Below are positions 21,727 through 33,100 of a stretch of DNA of 64,000 nt, piece by piece. The stretch lies in the NCBI RefSeq assembly GCF_910596095.1, contig NC_056553.1:2425291-2489290 (forward strand), written 5' to 3'. This stretch comes from Thunnus maccoyii. Lineage: Eukaryota > Chordata > Actinopteri > Scombriformes > Scombridae. The notes beneath the pieces were generated by a model, which searched no databases, had not been told where the DNA came from, and was given only the letters and a program-made list of their open reading frames with translations. The translations under genes and the position numbers were made by a program. Each line of letters starts with the position of its first letter. Positions within the stretch are counted from its first letter, which is position 1.

Positions 21727-24700
21727 CTAGCAGTCGTCCTCTCCGGTGAACTGCAGTAATGATGAGGACGTGCAGAGCAGCAGCTGGCCTATCAGTCTGG
21801 TCAGGCAGGTGAGGCAGCGCATCACTGACCTGACGGGGAGGAGGAGACACAAACTGTCAGTTCAGCTGCAGAGATGAAAGAAAAACACTAACTGTGCATT
21901 AAAAAAGGACCAAAGAGGAGAGTCTGTTGTCTACGAAGTCCTGCTACTCGCATACAAATCCATCAACAGTCATGTGCCTCCCTACATACAGGAACTGATC
22001 ACACCACCAAACTTCCACCTGCATCCTCAGGTTTGCCAGCAGCTTAGTACTCGGGGAACTGGAGATTGAAACGTCTGCTCTGCTGAACCACACTTATTAA
22101 AACAGCCATCCTAACCAACTGAGATAGAAAATCTTAACTCGTTATTTTCTTTATGTTGTATGTTTTTAACACTGAAGCATGTAGCATGATGTATTATTGT
22201 TGTTTTAAATATGGCTTTTCTAGTCAGTCATATGTGCAAAATAGTTTGATGTGAGATATATTTACATAATTTTCACCTTCCTTAAAACATTTGGGCTGAT
22301 CAATAATCCACACAAATTATAAACACATTGAAATCATAAATAAACAATTCAGTAATTCAGGTTATCTCAAATTTGAGAAGTTAAAAAGAAGTGAGGTTAA
22401 CAGGCACTGCGAGCATCACGCACCTGAAACTCTAAAGTTGAGTGAATCGAATCGAGTTGCATTGTGGGTAATGTAGGTTGCTGCATCCATCATGAGTCTG
22501 ACAATGTTCTAGTGCAATGCTTAATTGGTTGAGTGCTACTAACACAAAAATCCCTGTTCCACCTCCAACTAGTCCAGAACGCAGCAGTTCAGCTTCTTAC
22601 TGGTTTTAACAGACAACATCACATCACCCCGATCCTGGCTTCTCTCCATTGGCTCCTTGTTCGTTTTGGAATTGATTTTAAGATTTTACTGATCACTTTT
22701 AAAGCACGTCTGGGTCTGAAGCTCCAAGCTACATAACAGATATGTTGACCCCTGTACGAGCCAGCCCGCAGCCTTAGATCCTCAGGTGGGGCCTTCTGGC
22801 TGTTCCAAAGTCAAGGCTTAAATCTAAAAGGAGCTTTTTCCATCAGGACCATTTGGAACGACCTGCCTGAGCAGATAAGGCTGCAGAATCTCTGACGTCT
22901 TTTAAATCACTTCTTAAAACCCATTTTTACAGACTTGCTTTTATGTAATGTTGTCTTTAGATCATCTTTCTTTTAAACTTTTTATCATCTCTTTATTGTC
23001 TGTCTTTGCCTTTGGCCGCCATCTTTTTAAAGGTCAGATCTGTTATTGTCTTCTGTCTCATGTCTTTGCTTTGCATTGTACTGCTTTTGCTTTGTCTGTC
23101 AAAGCACTTTGTAAACTTTGTTTTTAAAAAGGTGCTATATAAATAAAGTTATTATTTAAACATCAATTTACACTCATAAAAGATAAGACAAGAGTCTGAG
23201 ATGGTCTAAAATAGACACCAAACAAACCCTTCTGGTTTGACCTCCGGTGGCAGCCTCAAGACAAAAAATGTTTTATTTTTCAACTAACTAACTAACTACT
23301 ATCCATCCATCCATACATAAGGTGGAGCAGGGAAGGAAAGCTGTCTACATTTATATTTCTGTAATTGTTGACTTTTAAACTGTGTCCAACTCCACTAGTG
23401 CTACACACTGACTCTGTCTGTACTGTAATTATGTATAATCAGAAATCTCAGCATGCAGACTAAATAAAAAACTATTATCAGACTTGTTGGAGAGATTAGT
23501 TGAAGATATGTTGCAGGTCCTACAGGTGACCAGCAGAGGTCAGTAGAGGTCAACTCACTTGAGGATGTGTTTTATCCTGGTGCATCTGAAGTCATAGGAG
23601 AGCGTGTATATCTCATACAGGGTGGCCTTGATGGCGAAGCAGCACATGAAATCTTTAGGGTGCAGTTTGTAGAGGTCAAAGGTCAGTTTAGCAATCCCAT
23701 TCTTCTTTGGCTGACGGAAGCTCGGGAAGATCTGAAATGTGCAGTAAACCAAACCTGAAGTTGTGCAGAAGCAGATCTGTTTTATCTGGACCGTCCTTCT
23801 TTCAACAGGGAGGTCAGAGGTCACGGTCAGTCACAGAACAGGGAGCCAATCAATCAATCTGAATGCTCAGTCTAAATTTACAGCCTCAGAATAAACTATG
23901 TGCAGTGTTTAGAAGATTAAGAGCGAAATACACCTTATGTAATTCTTGTTTTTTTGACCTTATAAGAAATTTAGGTGGAAGTTTGAAAGATTTTTTTAAA
24001 CAAATCATGACCTTTCACTTTTTCCAGTTCTTCCAAAAGATGGCAGCACTTTTGTTTTTTTTTTTACGTCTAGTTTGAGGGGGAAAAAAAAAAACTCAGC
24101 GCTCCCTATTTATCATTTATAATCAGCATATAACAGTATAATGTAGTCATAAGCAGATATAAGTGTTTATTAATGTATTAGTACACGACTATAACTCCTC
24201 TTGTGGACACCCATAAGTGTTTGCGGCTATATAAACAATGAATGAAAATAATAAGACAGTTGTGATAATATAAAAATGTCTTTATAGGAAAAGTTATAAC
24301 TGCTAATGAATACTATACATAAAACAAAACACTTGTTATAAACCATTTATAAATGTTTATATACTACTGATAAATGCTAAATGGGTTCATGTAGTTATTG
24401 TTATTGCAAAAGGACACTTCTGTCAGCAGGATCTCCTCAAGCCACAAGTTAAAAATGAAAATAAAGAAAAGTGCTGCCATCTTGTGGAAGAACTGGAGAA
24501 AGTAACAGTTCATGATTTGCCTTAACAAACAAACTGGCCGAGTTTTCAAAAAAGGCTGGGATTAAAAAATATTTATGTTAGGAAATCCCTCTTTGTAAGC
24601 CCTTAAGGTACAATGTGTAAGATTTGGCCATAATTTTAGTTTAAAACATTCACAAATTAACAAAAATTATAAACAGAAGAAATAACAGTTTTGACGTTAT

Positions 24701-27700
24701 GTCAAAGAGCTAAATGTCTTGTGCTGCAGAGATGTCTACTGAAATTAGCATGCTAACCAGCTAGCTCCAGCTCATCCTGTTTAATACCACTTTGTACTTC
24801 ATCTCGATAGTGAATCACTGTAGTGTCCAGTCTGCCCTCAGTCCAGCATGAGAGGAAGTAGCGCTGCCCAGAGGCAACAGCAGCAATGGTGGAGCCAGGC
24901 TGAAAGCTGCTGCTGGTGCAGCCGCTGGCTGGTGAGACAGTCGGTCATCTCAGCTGTATGATCTGATGAACTGATCTGTGCAGCTCTTTGGTAATTTGAC
25001 GCTAATGTCTCTGTAGCATTTTGATATCTTAATCATAGGACAGATTCACTGTAAACAGTAAGCTTTACGCTACATTCAGTGAGTAATAATGTTGTTGGGT
25101 GGTGATGTGTGCGTGTGGAAGGGGGGTGGAGGGGTGTTCTGCTGCCCCCTTTTGTTTGGATCAGGTGGCCAATTCTTACACATTGCACCCTTAATACCCT
25201 TCTATTTCCTATATTGTAGATTCAGTTTGCACAGATGAGAGCAAGAACATCAATTGTAGTAATTTTTCTCCTGAAATATGAACTTTGATACTTATTATAG
25301 GGAAACCACATGAGAAGCCTTTTGACGTTTTGTCTCTGCCTGCACATCTCTTGTGATTGTATTAATATTTTCTTGAGTTTTTATCCAACTTTATGATTTT
25401 ATTTTCTATTAGTTATCGTACAAATTAACAAACAACAAATCCCTCAGACGGGGAGCACCAGCAACATGACACAAAACAATTAAATATAATAATTAAATGA
25501 GTAAATATTATTAGATTATTAGCTGCTGCAACATGTAGATTTCCCCTCCAGAGATCAATTAAGTCTTATATCTATTCAGAAAAATCTCCTGAACTTCATC
25601 AATTATTGCAATCATTACAGTTTACCTCCTCTTCTCTCATCAGTTGATTCTCACCTTGTTCTGCGTCCACATTTCTCCTTTCTCCAGCACCATCAGCGGC
25701 GTGTTGTTTGGCAGAGACTGGAAGAACTCCTCCGAGTCCACCACAGTCCCGTCGTCCTCCAGGACCAGAGTCAGCAAGTGGCAGGAGAGCATGAACACCC
25801 TCGCAGCCTGAGGCACAAAAACCAGTCACTGAAGTTGCAGCACAGTCAGGACCCAGTAATCTTTCTATGATAATAATATCATAGTGGAACAGCTCCCTCC
25901 CCTCTTCACCTGCTCCAGCAGCTCGTCCAGAGAGGACGCCGCCAGACCCCGCCGCCGCCTGCGGCTGTGGGTGCAGACCTTAAAGCAGCGCAGCTGAGCT
26001 GAGGGCAGGATGTGCCGAGAGATGGTGGTCTGGACTGTTGATACTGACCTGCCACAAAACATGAGGAGTCAGTCTTAAAACAACAGTCAGGAGCCCAAAT
26101 GAACAGTGAAACCTGTTTTTCTTGCTGTAATCATTCCTCCTGTTCATACTGACCATTAGAAGATCCCTTCACAATGACCTTACAATGGAAGTGATGGGGG
26201 ACAAAATCCACAGTCCTCCTTCTGTGCAAAAATGTATTTAAAAGTTTATCTGAAGCTAATATGAAGCGTCTTTTTAGTGCCAAAGTCCCTCTTTTTGTTA
26301 CTATACTTCCACCTGCGGCTCAACAGGGAAACACTGTTCGAGGAAACACAAAGAGTCATATCCACTTGATATGACTAACTCAGACTGCTGAAGCTGAATA
26401 TAAGCTTCACAGAGACTTTTAAATGCATTTTATGCAATCCATGTTGTACCATTTGGAGGGAATCTTCTAATGGCCGGTATGAACAGCAGGAATGATTATA
26501 GCAAGAAAAAAAAACATTTGTCAGTGTTCATCTGGGCAGCTGAGTGTTTTAAGACATTTGAAAACATTTTAGTAGGATCAATGAATTGATTGAATATTCT
26601 GAGTTGAGTAGGGATGCAGTTTCTAATCCAGTATTTGTTTATTTTTTCCTAAACATCTAGTTCATTTAGGTGGAAATAATCAGCATTAAAAATACTAACA
26701 TCTTTTAAACAAAGTGTTTTTAGGGTTTTGAATAGATCTAGGGTTAATCCAAGCTTGTACAGAGCAAGTACATAAACACACTGACATTTTTGTCTGTGTT
26801 TTTTGATATATTTGACAGTTCAAAACATTTCAACCATGTTAACTTAATGAAATCATCATCATCATCATCATCAGTTGTAGAAATCCAAGATGACATCAAA
26901 TACCTTTAAAGTATCGCAGAACAGAGATCTTTTAATACTCTGCATATATTACCAGGTATGATTTTAGTGTTCATATAGTTTTTGTGTGTAAAATCGCTGC
27001 AGTGAACACATGACTGTCACTGGAGATACTGTGATGGCTGTCACACACACACTCTGCCTTCTCCAGTCACCACCAGTACATCTTCACCACCTGCACTCAT
27101 ATATGGACTGTGGAAATTAGAGAAAGACCTGTATGCTGGATTTTGGAGTAAATATAAATGAATACAGTGTTTTAGATATTGAGTGTATGGTCTCATCAGT
27201 CATGTATGTGTCTATATACAGTAGATATATAAACACGAGGCAGTGAGCTTTAGTGCCTCCATTAGTCCATTTATACCCTGACATTGTGCAGCAACGCACT
27301 TCTTGGCGTCTACCTCCATGTCTGACCACTTTGTTTAAGTTCGTGAATTGTTTTGTTTGTTGTACCGACTGTATTAACAGCTGCTGCAGCTGTCAGCCTC
27401 ACAAACTTTCTTCTGTTTTTAATACTACAGGAACAACATGATCAATATTCATGAAGGATTTTGCATTGACCATTTATGGTTAATTGTGGGATTGTAGAGG
27501 TGGGATATGAGGTCCACGTGTGCACATTTTCAAGTTGATTGTGATTTACAAAAAAGGAAAAATACGTGCATTCGCGCGGATTATAAATCTGATTATTTTA
27601 GTTTTAAAAATGAGACCTCTGGACAGACTGCAGCGCGTTTAACTCACATGCACCTTCATTTACAAAAAGAAAACCTTTACGCGCAGCTGGTGTCATGGAC

Positions 27701-27878
27701 TCATTGCGCCAAATCAATATTATTAAATTATTACGAAGAATTAAATTAATATTCAGCTTTAAGACAAACAAAAACTAAACTAAAATTCATTAGAAGTTTT
27801 TTGTACCGACCTCACCAGAGTCTCCGGCAGCAGAGTTTTGGCGTATTTCACTCCTGACTGGATGGAGAGCGGCGCCAT
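21727..27878 (-). CDS. cidea: CIDE-family lipid droplet protein, probably cidea, five coding exons
   Basis: CIDE proteins gather at lipid-droplet contact sites and drive lipid transfer and droplet growth. Coding exons on the minus strand: 27811-27878, 25910-26048, 25655-25807, 23559-23731 and 21727-21829; sum 636 bases, 211 residues, close to the 219 of human CIDEA. A CIDE-N domain spans about residues 42-120, with LRCFKVCTHSRRRRRGLAAS, then LVLEDDGTVVDSEEFFQSL and LMVLEKGEMW. A CIDE-C domain follows at about 130-205, with GIAKLTFDLYKLHPKDF and ATLYEIYTLSYDFRCT. The best match by eye is CIDEA rather than CIDEB/CIDEC, and linkage to tubb6 agrees with the human 18p11 order. The exon 1 end is chosen at AG|GTCGGT because that keeps the frame; see findings. 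A less likely reading is cidec. Frames are intact throughout. Confidence 0.85.
21898..22150 (+). repeat. Probable non-LTR retrotransposon fragment
   Basis: Translated in pieces this resembles the end of an L2-like ORF2 (YEVLLLAYKSI, then PPYIQELI), with stops and shifts. It lies in cidea intron 4. The similarity is short, so the call is weak. Confidence 0.35.
22500..23160 (+). mobile_element. 5'-truncated L2-type (Maui-like) LINE
   Basis: The sequence encodes the C-terminal end of an L2 ORF2: LQLVQNAAVQLLTG, HHITPILASLHWL, then in other frames EPARSLRSSGG and IWNDLPEQIRL. It ends with GGTGCTATATAAATAAAG and TTATT. Stops and shifts break the frame, so it is an inactive, 5'-truncated copy inside cidea intron 4. 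Confidence 0.8.
24603..25194. mobile_element. TTAA-flanked short DNA transposon (MITE)
   Basis: TTAA target copies sit at 24603-24606 and 25191-25194. The inner ends are near-complementary: ACAATGTGTAAGATTTGGCC on the left, and GGCCAATTCTTACACATTGC on the right. The element is about 584 bases with no transposase, and lies in cidea intron 3. TTAA targets are used by piggyBac and Kolobok families; which one cannot be told here. A 3' end of a related copy is at about 45190-45240. Confidence 0.75.
26066..26572. repeat. Foldback short element in cidea intron 1, copy 3
   Basis: This has the same arms as 9918-10447 (TCTTAAAACAACAGTCAGG on the left, TTTTAAGACATTTGAAAAC on the right). Its left edge lies about 18 bases from the cidea exon 2 acceptor, so it probably contributes the branch-point region of that intron. 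Confidence 0.7.
26573..27810 (-). other. cidea intron 1 remainder, no recognised feature
   Basis: AT-rich intron with a short (ATC)n run near 26854-26871. An 80-codon frame at 27507-27749 is not supported by any family resemblance. Confidence 0.45.
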
Positions 27879-28105
27879 TGTGATGCCAATCAATCAATCA
27901 ATCAGTCAGTTAACTGAAGGATAGATTAGAAATAATCCTTTTAACGGGCAGCCGGTCTGAGTCAGGCTGCAGAGACCTGTTCGTTGCAGTTTGGACCCGG
28001 ATCACCTGTTTCTGCTTAATGAGAAATGTTTATGAACCAACTGAACTTTATTAACAATGACGGCCTGTGATTGGTCACTGAGCAGGCCACAGAACCAATA
28101 GGACG
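27879..28105 (-). promoter_or_regulatory. cidea: Probable cidea promoter
   Basis: Upstream of the start codon are two CCAAT cores in opposite orientations: minus strand at 28070-28074 and plus strand at 28095-28099. A short CAAT-rich run lies at 27888-27905 in the presumed leader. No TATA box is obvious. Confidence 0.35.
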
Positions 28106-28786
28106 ACAGCAGCAAAACCCAGAAACCTGCCTCGACTGCCTTCTAAAATACTTTATTCACAAAAAAGTGAACAATTCAAATTGACAAATACAACAAAAAC
28201 AACATAATCAAACAGGAAAATACAGAAAAAGAAAAGGGTGTGTACATGAGACAGTGTAGTTTCTTTGTTACATATTTTGTTAAACTTAAGACATTTCAAG
28301 GATCTAAAACACATTTTTACATATTTCATTTTCTAAATTACATTTAGAAAAAACATCAAAATAACAATAATGGGTAGAGAGGTAGTGGTGGGATCTTCTT
28401 TTTCTATAGCATGATAAAACAAATAATTAAGTTTACACTGATAGGCACAGTCACCAAAATATAGTCTAAAGTCAAGTGTGTGATTTCTCTTTATTTTCAT
28501 TAATAATTGATATTTATGCCACAATATTATATAAACTGACTAGAAAATTATATTTGTATAGCATCTTACATTCACAATTGTGGTTCAATGTGTTTAACAT
28601 CAGCATACAAGCAATTAATTAATACGATTAAATCGTTTTAAAACAAAGATTACAAAGAAAAAAAGTCTCTCATCTATAAGTCTGAGACTTTTCTCATTCA
28701 TTTATCCACGCAAAGATAATGCTATTAGTAATCTTTAAGTGTTGTTTTAGAATCCGTTGTTATGTATATTTATCTAAAGAGTTGTA
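28106..28786. other. Intergenic between cidea and hus1, no gene seen
   Basis: AT-rich sequence. The minus strand has an AATAAA at about 28151 with no coding exon visible to its right, so it is not assigned. Confidence 0.45.
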
Positions 28787-29470
28787 ACCACAGCTGTCAG
28801 ATAAATGTAGTGGTTTGAAAAGTACAATATTTCCCTCTGAAATGTTGTGGAGTGGAAGTACAACATAGAAAAAAAATGGAAATACTCAAGTAGAAGTACC
28901 TGAATATTGCACTTGAGTGTTTAAGTTGTTGTTATATGAATTAAAGTGAGTAAAAAGAACAGGATTTCCCTATAAAGTGTTTAATTTCACCGTGGCTGTT
29001 CAGGTCCAGGCTGCAAACTGTGATCAAATCTGCAAACTGACTCTGGTCCAGACATTTAAGCAGCTTACAGAGAATATTCTATTGTTTCAGACTAAATGAG
29101 CTTGTAGATTAGAGAGAACATTTTAATTTGGTGAGCAAATAATAAGCAAGCCTTTATTTGTAGAATCCTGTAGAAAATGAACTTACACACAAGTAAAGGT
29201 CAGCCAGAGAAGCTGGATTTGTTTGATCCCTCTCCTACACGCAGAATACCTTCAACATGTTGGCTATTTTGTTCTTTTTTATAGGCCTGCAGTTTCCAGT
29301 GGTGGAAATTATAAGCACATTTACTCAAGTACTCTACTTAAGTACAATTTTGAGTGACTTTATTTGAGTATTTCCATGTGACGCTACTTTATACTTCCAC
29401 TCCACTACATTTCAGAGGGAAATATTGTACTTTCTACTCCACTACCTTTATTTGACAGCTTTATTTCCTA
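28787..29470. mobile_element. hAT-type short element with long inverted arms
   Basis: The right end begins CAGTGGTGGAAATTATAAG near 29297 and runs through ACTCAAGTACT and CCACTACATTTCAGAGGG. The left arm at about 28787-28927 is the imperfect reverse complement of it (CCCTCTGAAATGTTGTGGAG). This is a very common teleost short-element layout. No transposase is present. Confidence 0.65.
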
Positions 29471-30030
29471 CATCACCTAAGGCTATGATGATGATATTTT
29501 TCATCAGACAGAGTAAAATCAAAGAACATTGTATGATGGTGTGTCTCCACCAGCTTTTCCATAGATTAAATGTTATAAATCTGAAGAAAATACTCATGCT
29601 CAGTAAAAAAATAATTAGATTCTAAGTCAAACCTTATGATAAGAAATGAAAAAGTAAAACTATTTCATTTTTTAAAAATGTATCTTATAATTTAGACATG
29701 TAATGTTTATTATACAGTGTGTCAAGGGTCAGCAATTATGTTCAACCATGGGCCAGTGTTTTTTTCAGCACTTCCCTTAAACTAGAACAAATCATTGAGG
29801 GCTGGCCCTTATTTACAGTGATGTTGAATATAGCTTAAAATTATTTTAAAAATGATCAAAGATACAAAATAAAGGAAAACAATCAAAACAGATATATAAG
29901 TACAGATAAGAAAAGATACAAGATATGAAAACAAATCAATTAAAACAGGTACAAACAGAAGTGAGTGGTTTCTGATCATGGATTTAAATAGACCAAGGGT
30001 TACTTAAGTATTAATTTTTTGGGTGCTCCA
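29471..30030. other. Intergenic upstream of hus1, no gene seen
   Basis: AT-rich sequence with no recognised coding or RNA feature. Confidence 0.5.
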
Positions 30031-30186
30031 ACCAGAAGGTGGCGGTAAGAAGAAGCAGAAGAGGACGTTGAGGCTGGCTGATGTTTCCGTCGGACCTTTG
30101 ACACAGACGGACCAAACAAACGCTCTGAAGCGCCCAACAAGAGGAGCTGAAACTGATATTTACTATATTTACTGTCACAAGTAAAA
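30031..30186 (+). promoter_or_regulatory. hus1: Probable hus1 promoter and 5' UTR
   Basis: CpG content rises just before the start codon. The block contains a GTGGCGGTAAGAAGAAG stretch often seen as a repeat near fish genes. No TATA box is seen. Confidence 0.35.
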
Positions 30187-33100
30187 ATGAAGTTTCGAGG
30201 GAAAATCGTGGATATAGCCTGTCTCAACCATTTCACCCGTAAGTCGCTTTAGTTTTTTATACGTCGAGGAAACCGAGAAACTTTTACTGACGGACGCTGC
30301 TAATGTTGTTTCCATCTGATGCTACTTCATACTTCCACGGAGTGGAAATCCTGTGTATCAGAACTTTGTTTTTTCTTCTTTCCTCTCCCATTAATCATCT
30401 CACAACCCCTCAGATTTATCTGCTGACCCTTTGGAGGGGCCCGACCCCTAGGTTGGGAACCACTGGACTAAACTAGCTAAGTGTATATAAAGTAGTGTAA
30501 ACTAGCTCCACCTCCAGCAGCTACAACAGTAACATGCTGCTCTAACACTGATGCTTCACTATTAATAATCTAATGATGTCATATATAATAATATATCAGT
30601 CAGAGGGACCAAACCACTACTTTTACTGCAATACTTTAACTACATCAAGCTCATAATACTTATGTACTTTTACTGCAATACTTTAACTACATCAAGCTCA
30701 TAATACTTATGTACTTTTACTGCAATACTTTAACTACATCAAGCTCATAATGCCTATGTACTTTTACTGTAGTAGGATTTCACATGCAGGACTTTTATTT
30801 ATACTGGAGTATTTTTACATTGCTGTATTGGTACTTATGTAAATTATTGGAATACTTCTTCCAAAATTCACTGGTTTCAGCTTCTCAAATGTGAATATTT
30901 TCTGGCTTCTTTAGTTCTCTATGACAGTAAACTGAATATATTTGTGTTGTGGACAAAACAAGACATTTGAGGACGTCATCTTGGGCTTTGGGAAACACTG
31001 ATCCACATTTTTTACTTTTTTCTGACATTTTATGGACCAAGCAACTAATTGGTTAATCGAGAAAACAGTTTTTTTACAGCTTTAAGTTAAGTCTCTGTCA
31101 CTGTGGTTAATAACTTTACTCTTCCTCGTCCTCTCCAGGAGTCATCACCACCATCTCAAAGCTGACAAAGATGTGTGTCCTGAGACTGACTCCTGACAAC
31201 CTGTTCTTCGTTCTGTCTGGTAAAGTGGCCAACGGAGGGGTCAGCATGTGGTGTGAACTGTCACAGGTAACAGCGGCACATTTTGTAGTTCAGCCTCAAT
31301 GTTTCACCTGTTTGGAAATAAAACACAGTCAAAGGTTGCAGACCGAACAGAGATTAGGATGGAGTTTGGAATGAGAAGAGATGAATTAACAGAGAAATGG
31401 TGACATGGAGGCAATAGATTAGATCTTAAAGCATAACACTGTCTGTGCTTTTTTAAATATACCAACCAATCAGTAGTTTGTTTTCCTCCCTGCAGGCTAA
31501 CTTCTTCGATGAATACCAGATGGAGGGCGTGTCCTCCGAGGCCAATGAGATTTGTCTGGAGGTGACTCCAGAGAACTTGTCCAGAGCCCTGAAGACGGTC
31601 CAGAGCGCCAAGGCCGTCAAAGTTAAACTGACGAAGAAGCACTGCCCCTGCCTCACCATTGCCGCTGAGCTGGTGAGACAACCAGTCAAATTACAGTTTA
31701 CATCCATGTCCGTCCAGACTCGTATAATATTTGTAGTGAAGACTCTGAAGGAATTTAATAAAAGGTATTAAGTGTGTTTTCCTTGTATATGTTCACGTTT
31801 GGCTGCTAAAGCTGATTCTGATAGAACACAAAGTTGTAGTCATGACAGTAGACAAAGCTTCAGGTACGGCTGTTGCTGCAAAGAAGCTACATATTCTAAA
31901 ACGTGGATGCTTCTCACACATTTTCAACCCGGCAGCACAGAAGATCCAAACAATCACCACAGTTTCAAAGTCGGAACCAAGATTAGTGTCACCAGTTCAA
32001 GTGTCTGACCAAATATGAAATATGGTCACAATCTCCCCTTCTGTTCCTGAGTTATTGTGTTGAATAACAGCCAGAAAAGTGTTTTTGCAGAACATTATGA
32101 TGTCACAGTGAAGTTGACCTTTGACCTTTCATCATTTTATCCTATTAGACATTTGTGTGAAATTTTTCATAATTAGCCTATGAATTCTTGAGTTATGGCC
32201 AAAAACGTGTTTTGTGAGGTCACAGTGATCCTGACCTTTGACCACCAAATTATAATCAGTTCATCCTTTAGTCCAAGTGGACATTTGTAGCCTCCAGGCG
32301 TTCACAAGAAGGGGACAGACGGACAACCTGAAAACAGAATACCTTCATCCACAGCTGTTGTCTGCATGGAGGCATAAAAACTCTGCCACACTAAAAAAGA
32401 TACTTGGAGGAATCAGAAAGATGTTTTCTTGCCAGACAGTTTGTCACCACATGAGGGAAACAATGACGTCAATTTATGTTTTAGGATAATGTGAGGGCCA
32501 TTTTTCATTGTTTTATTGACTAAATGATTAATCAGTCAATTGGATTGTCAATAACAAAAATATAACACTATCATTATTCAATTCACTATAATGTAAGACC
32601 AAAATAAGCTGCAAATTTGCACATTTGAGAACCTATAACTATTAAATGTTCTGTGTTTTCACTTGAAAAAACAACTTAAAACGATTAATCGATACCAGAA
32701 CAGTTCAATGAATGAATTGACTTATAAGCAGCTCATTCTGAAAAGCTTAAAACTCACAATTTATTGAAGTAAAGACCTTAAAATTTACCCACTTGTCAGA
32801 AATGATGAAGCCAAAATCTAAACAGACACAGAAACTTTACTAAAGATCAGGTTTGGGAACTTCTGTACTACTCTTAGACTAATGTTAAAGGGGAACTTCA
32901 CGGAGTACAGCTCAGTCTGGGTAAACAGTTGCATAATGTCTGAGAAACTTAACCGAGTGATGTCCTCTCTCCCTCTGTCCTGTCCAGCCCACCCTGTCTA
33001 GCATCAGCCGAGTCGTCACTCATGATGTCCCAGTTGACGTCATCCCCCGGAGACTCTGGCACGAGTTCAAAGAACCAGACATGCCAGACTTTGATGTAAG

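Noticed and set aside
31304-31707. Minus-strand frames across hus1 exon 3
   Set aside because: They are antisense shadows of hus1; no independent family resemblance.
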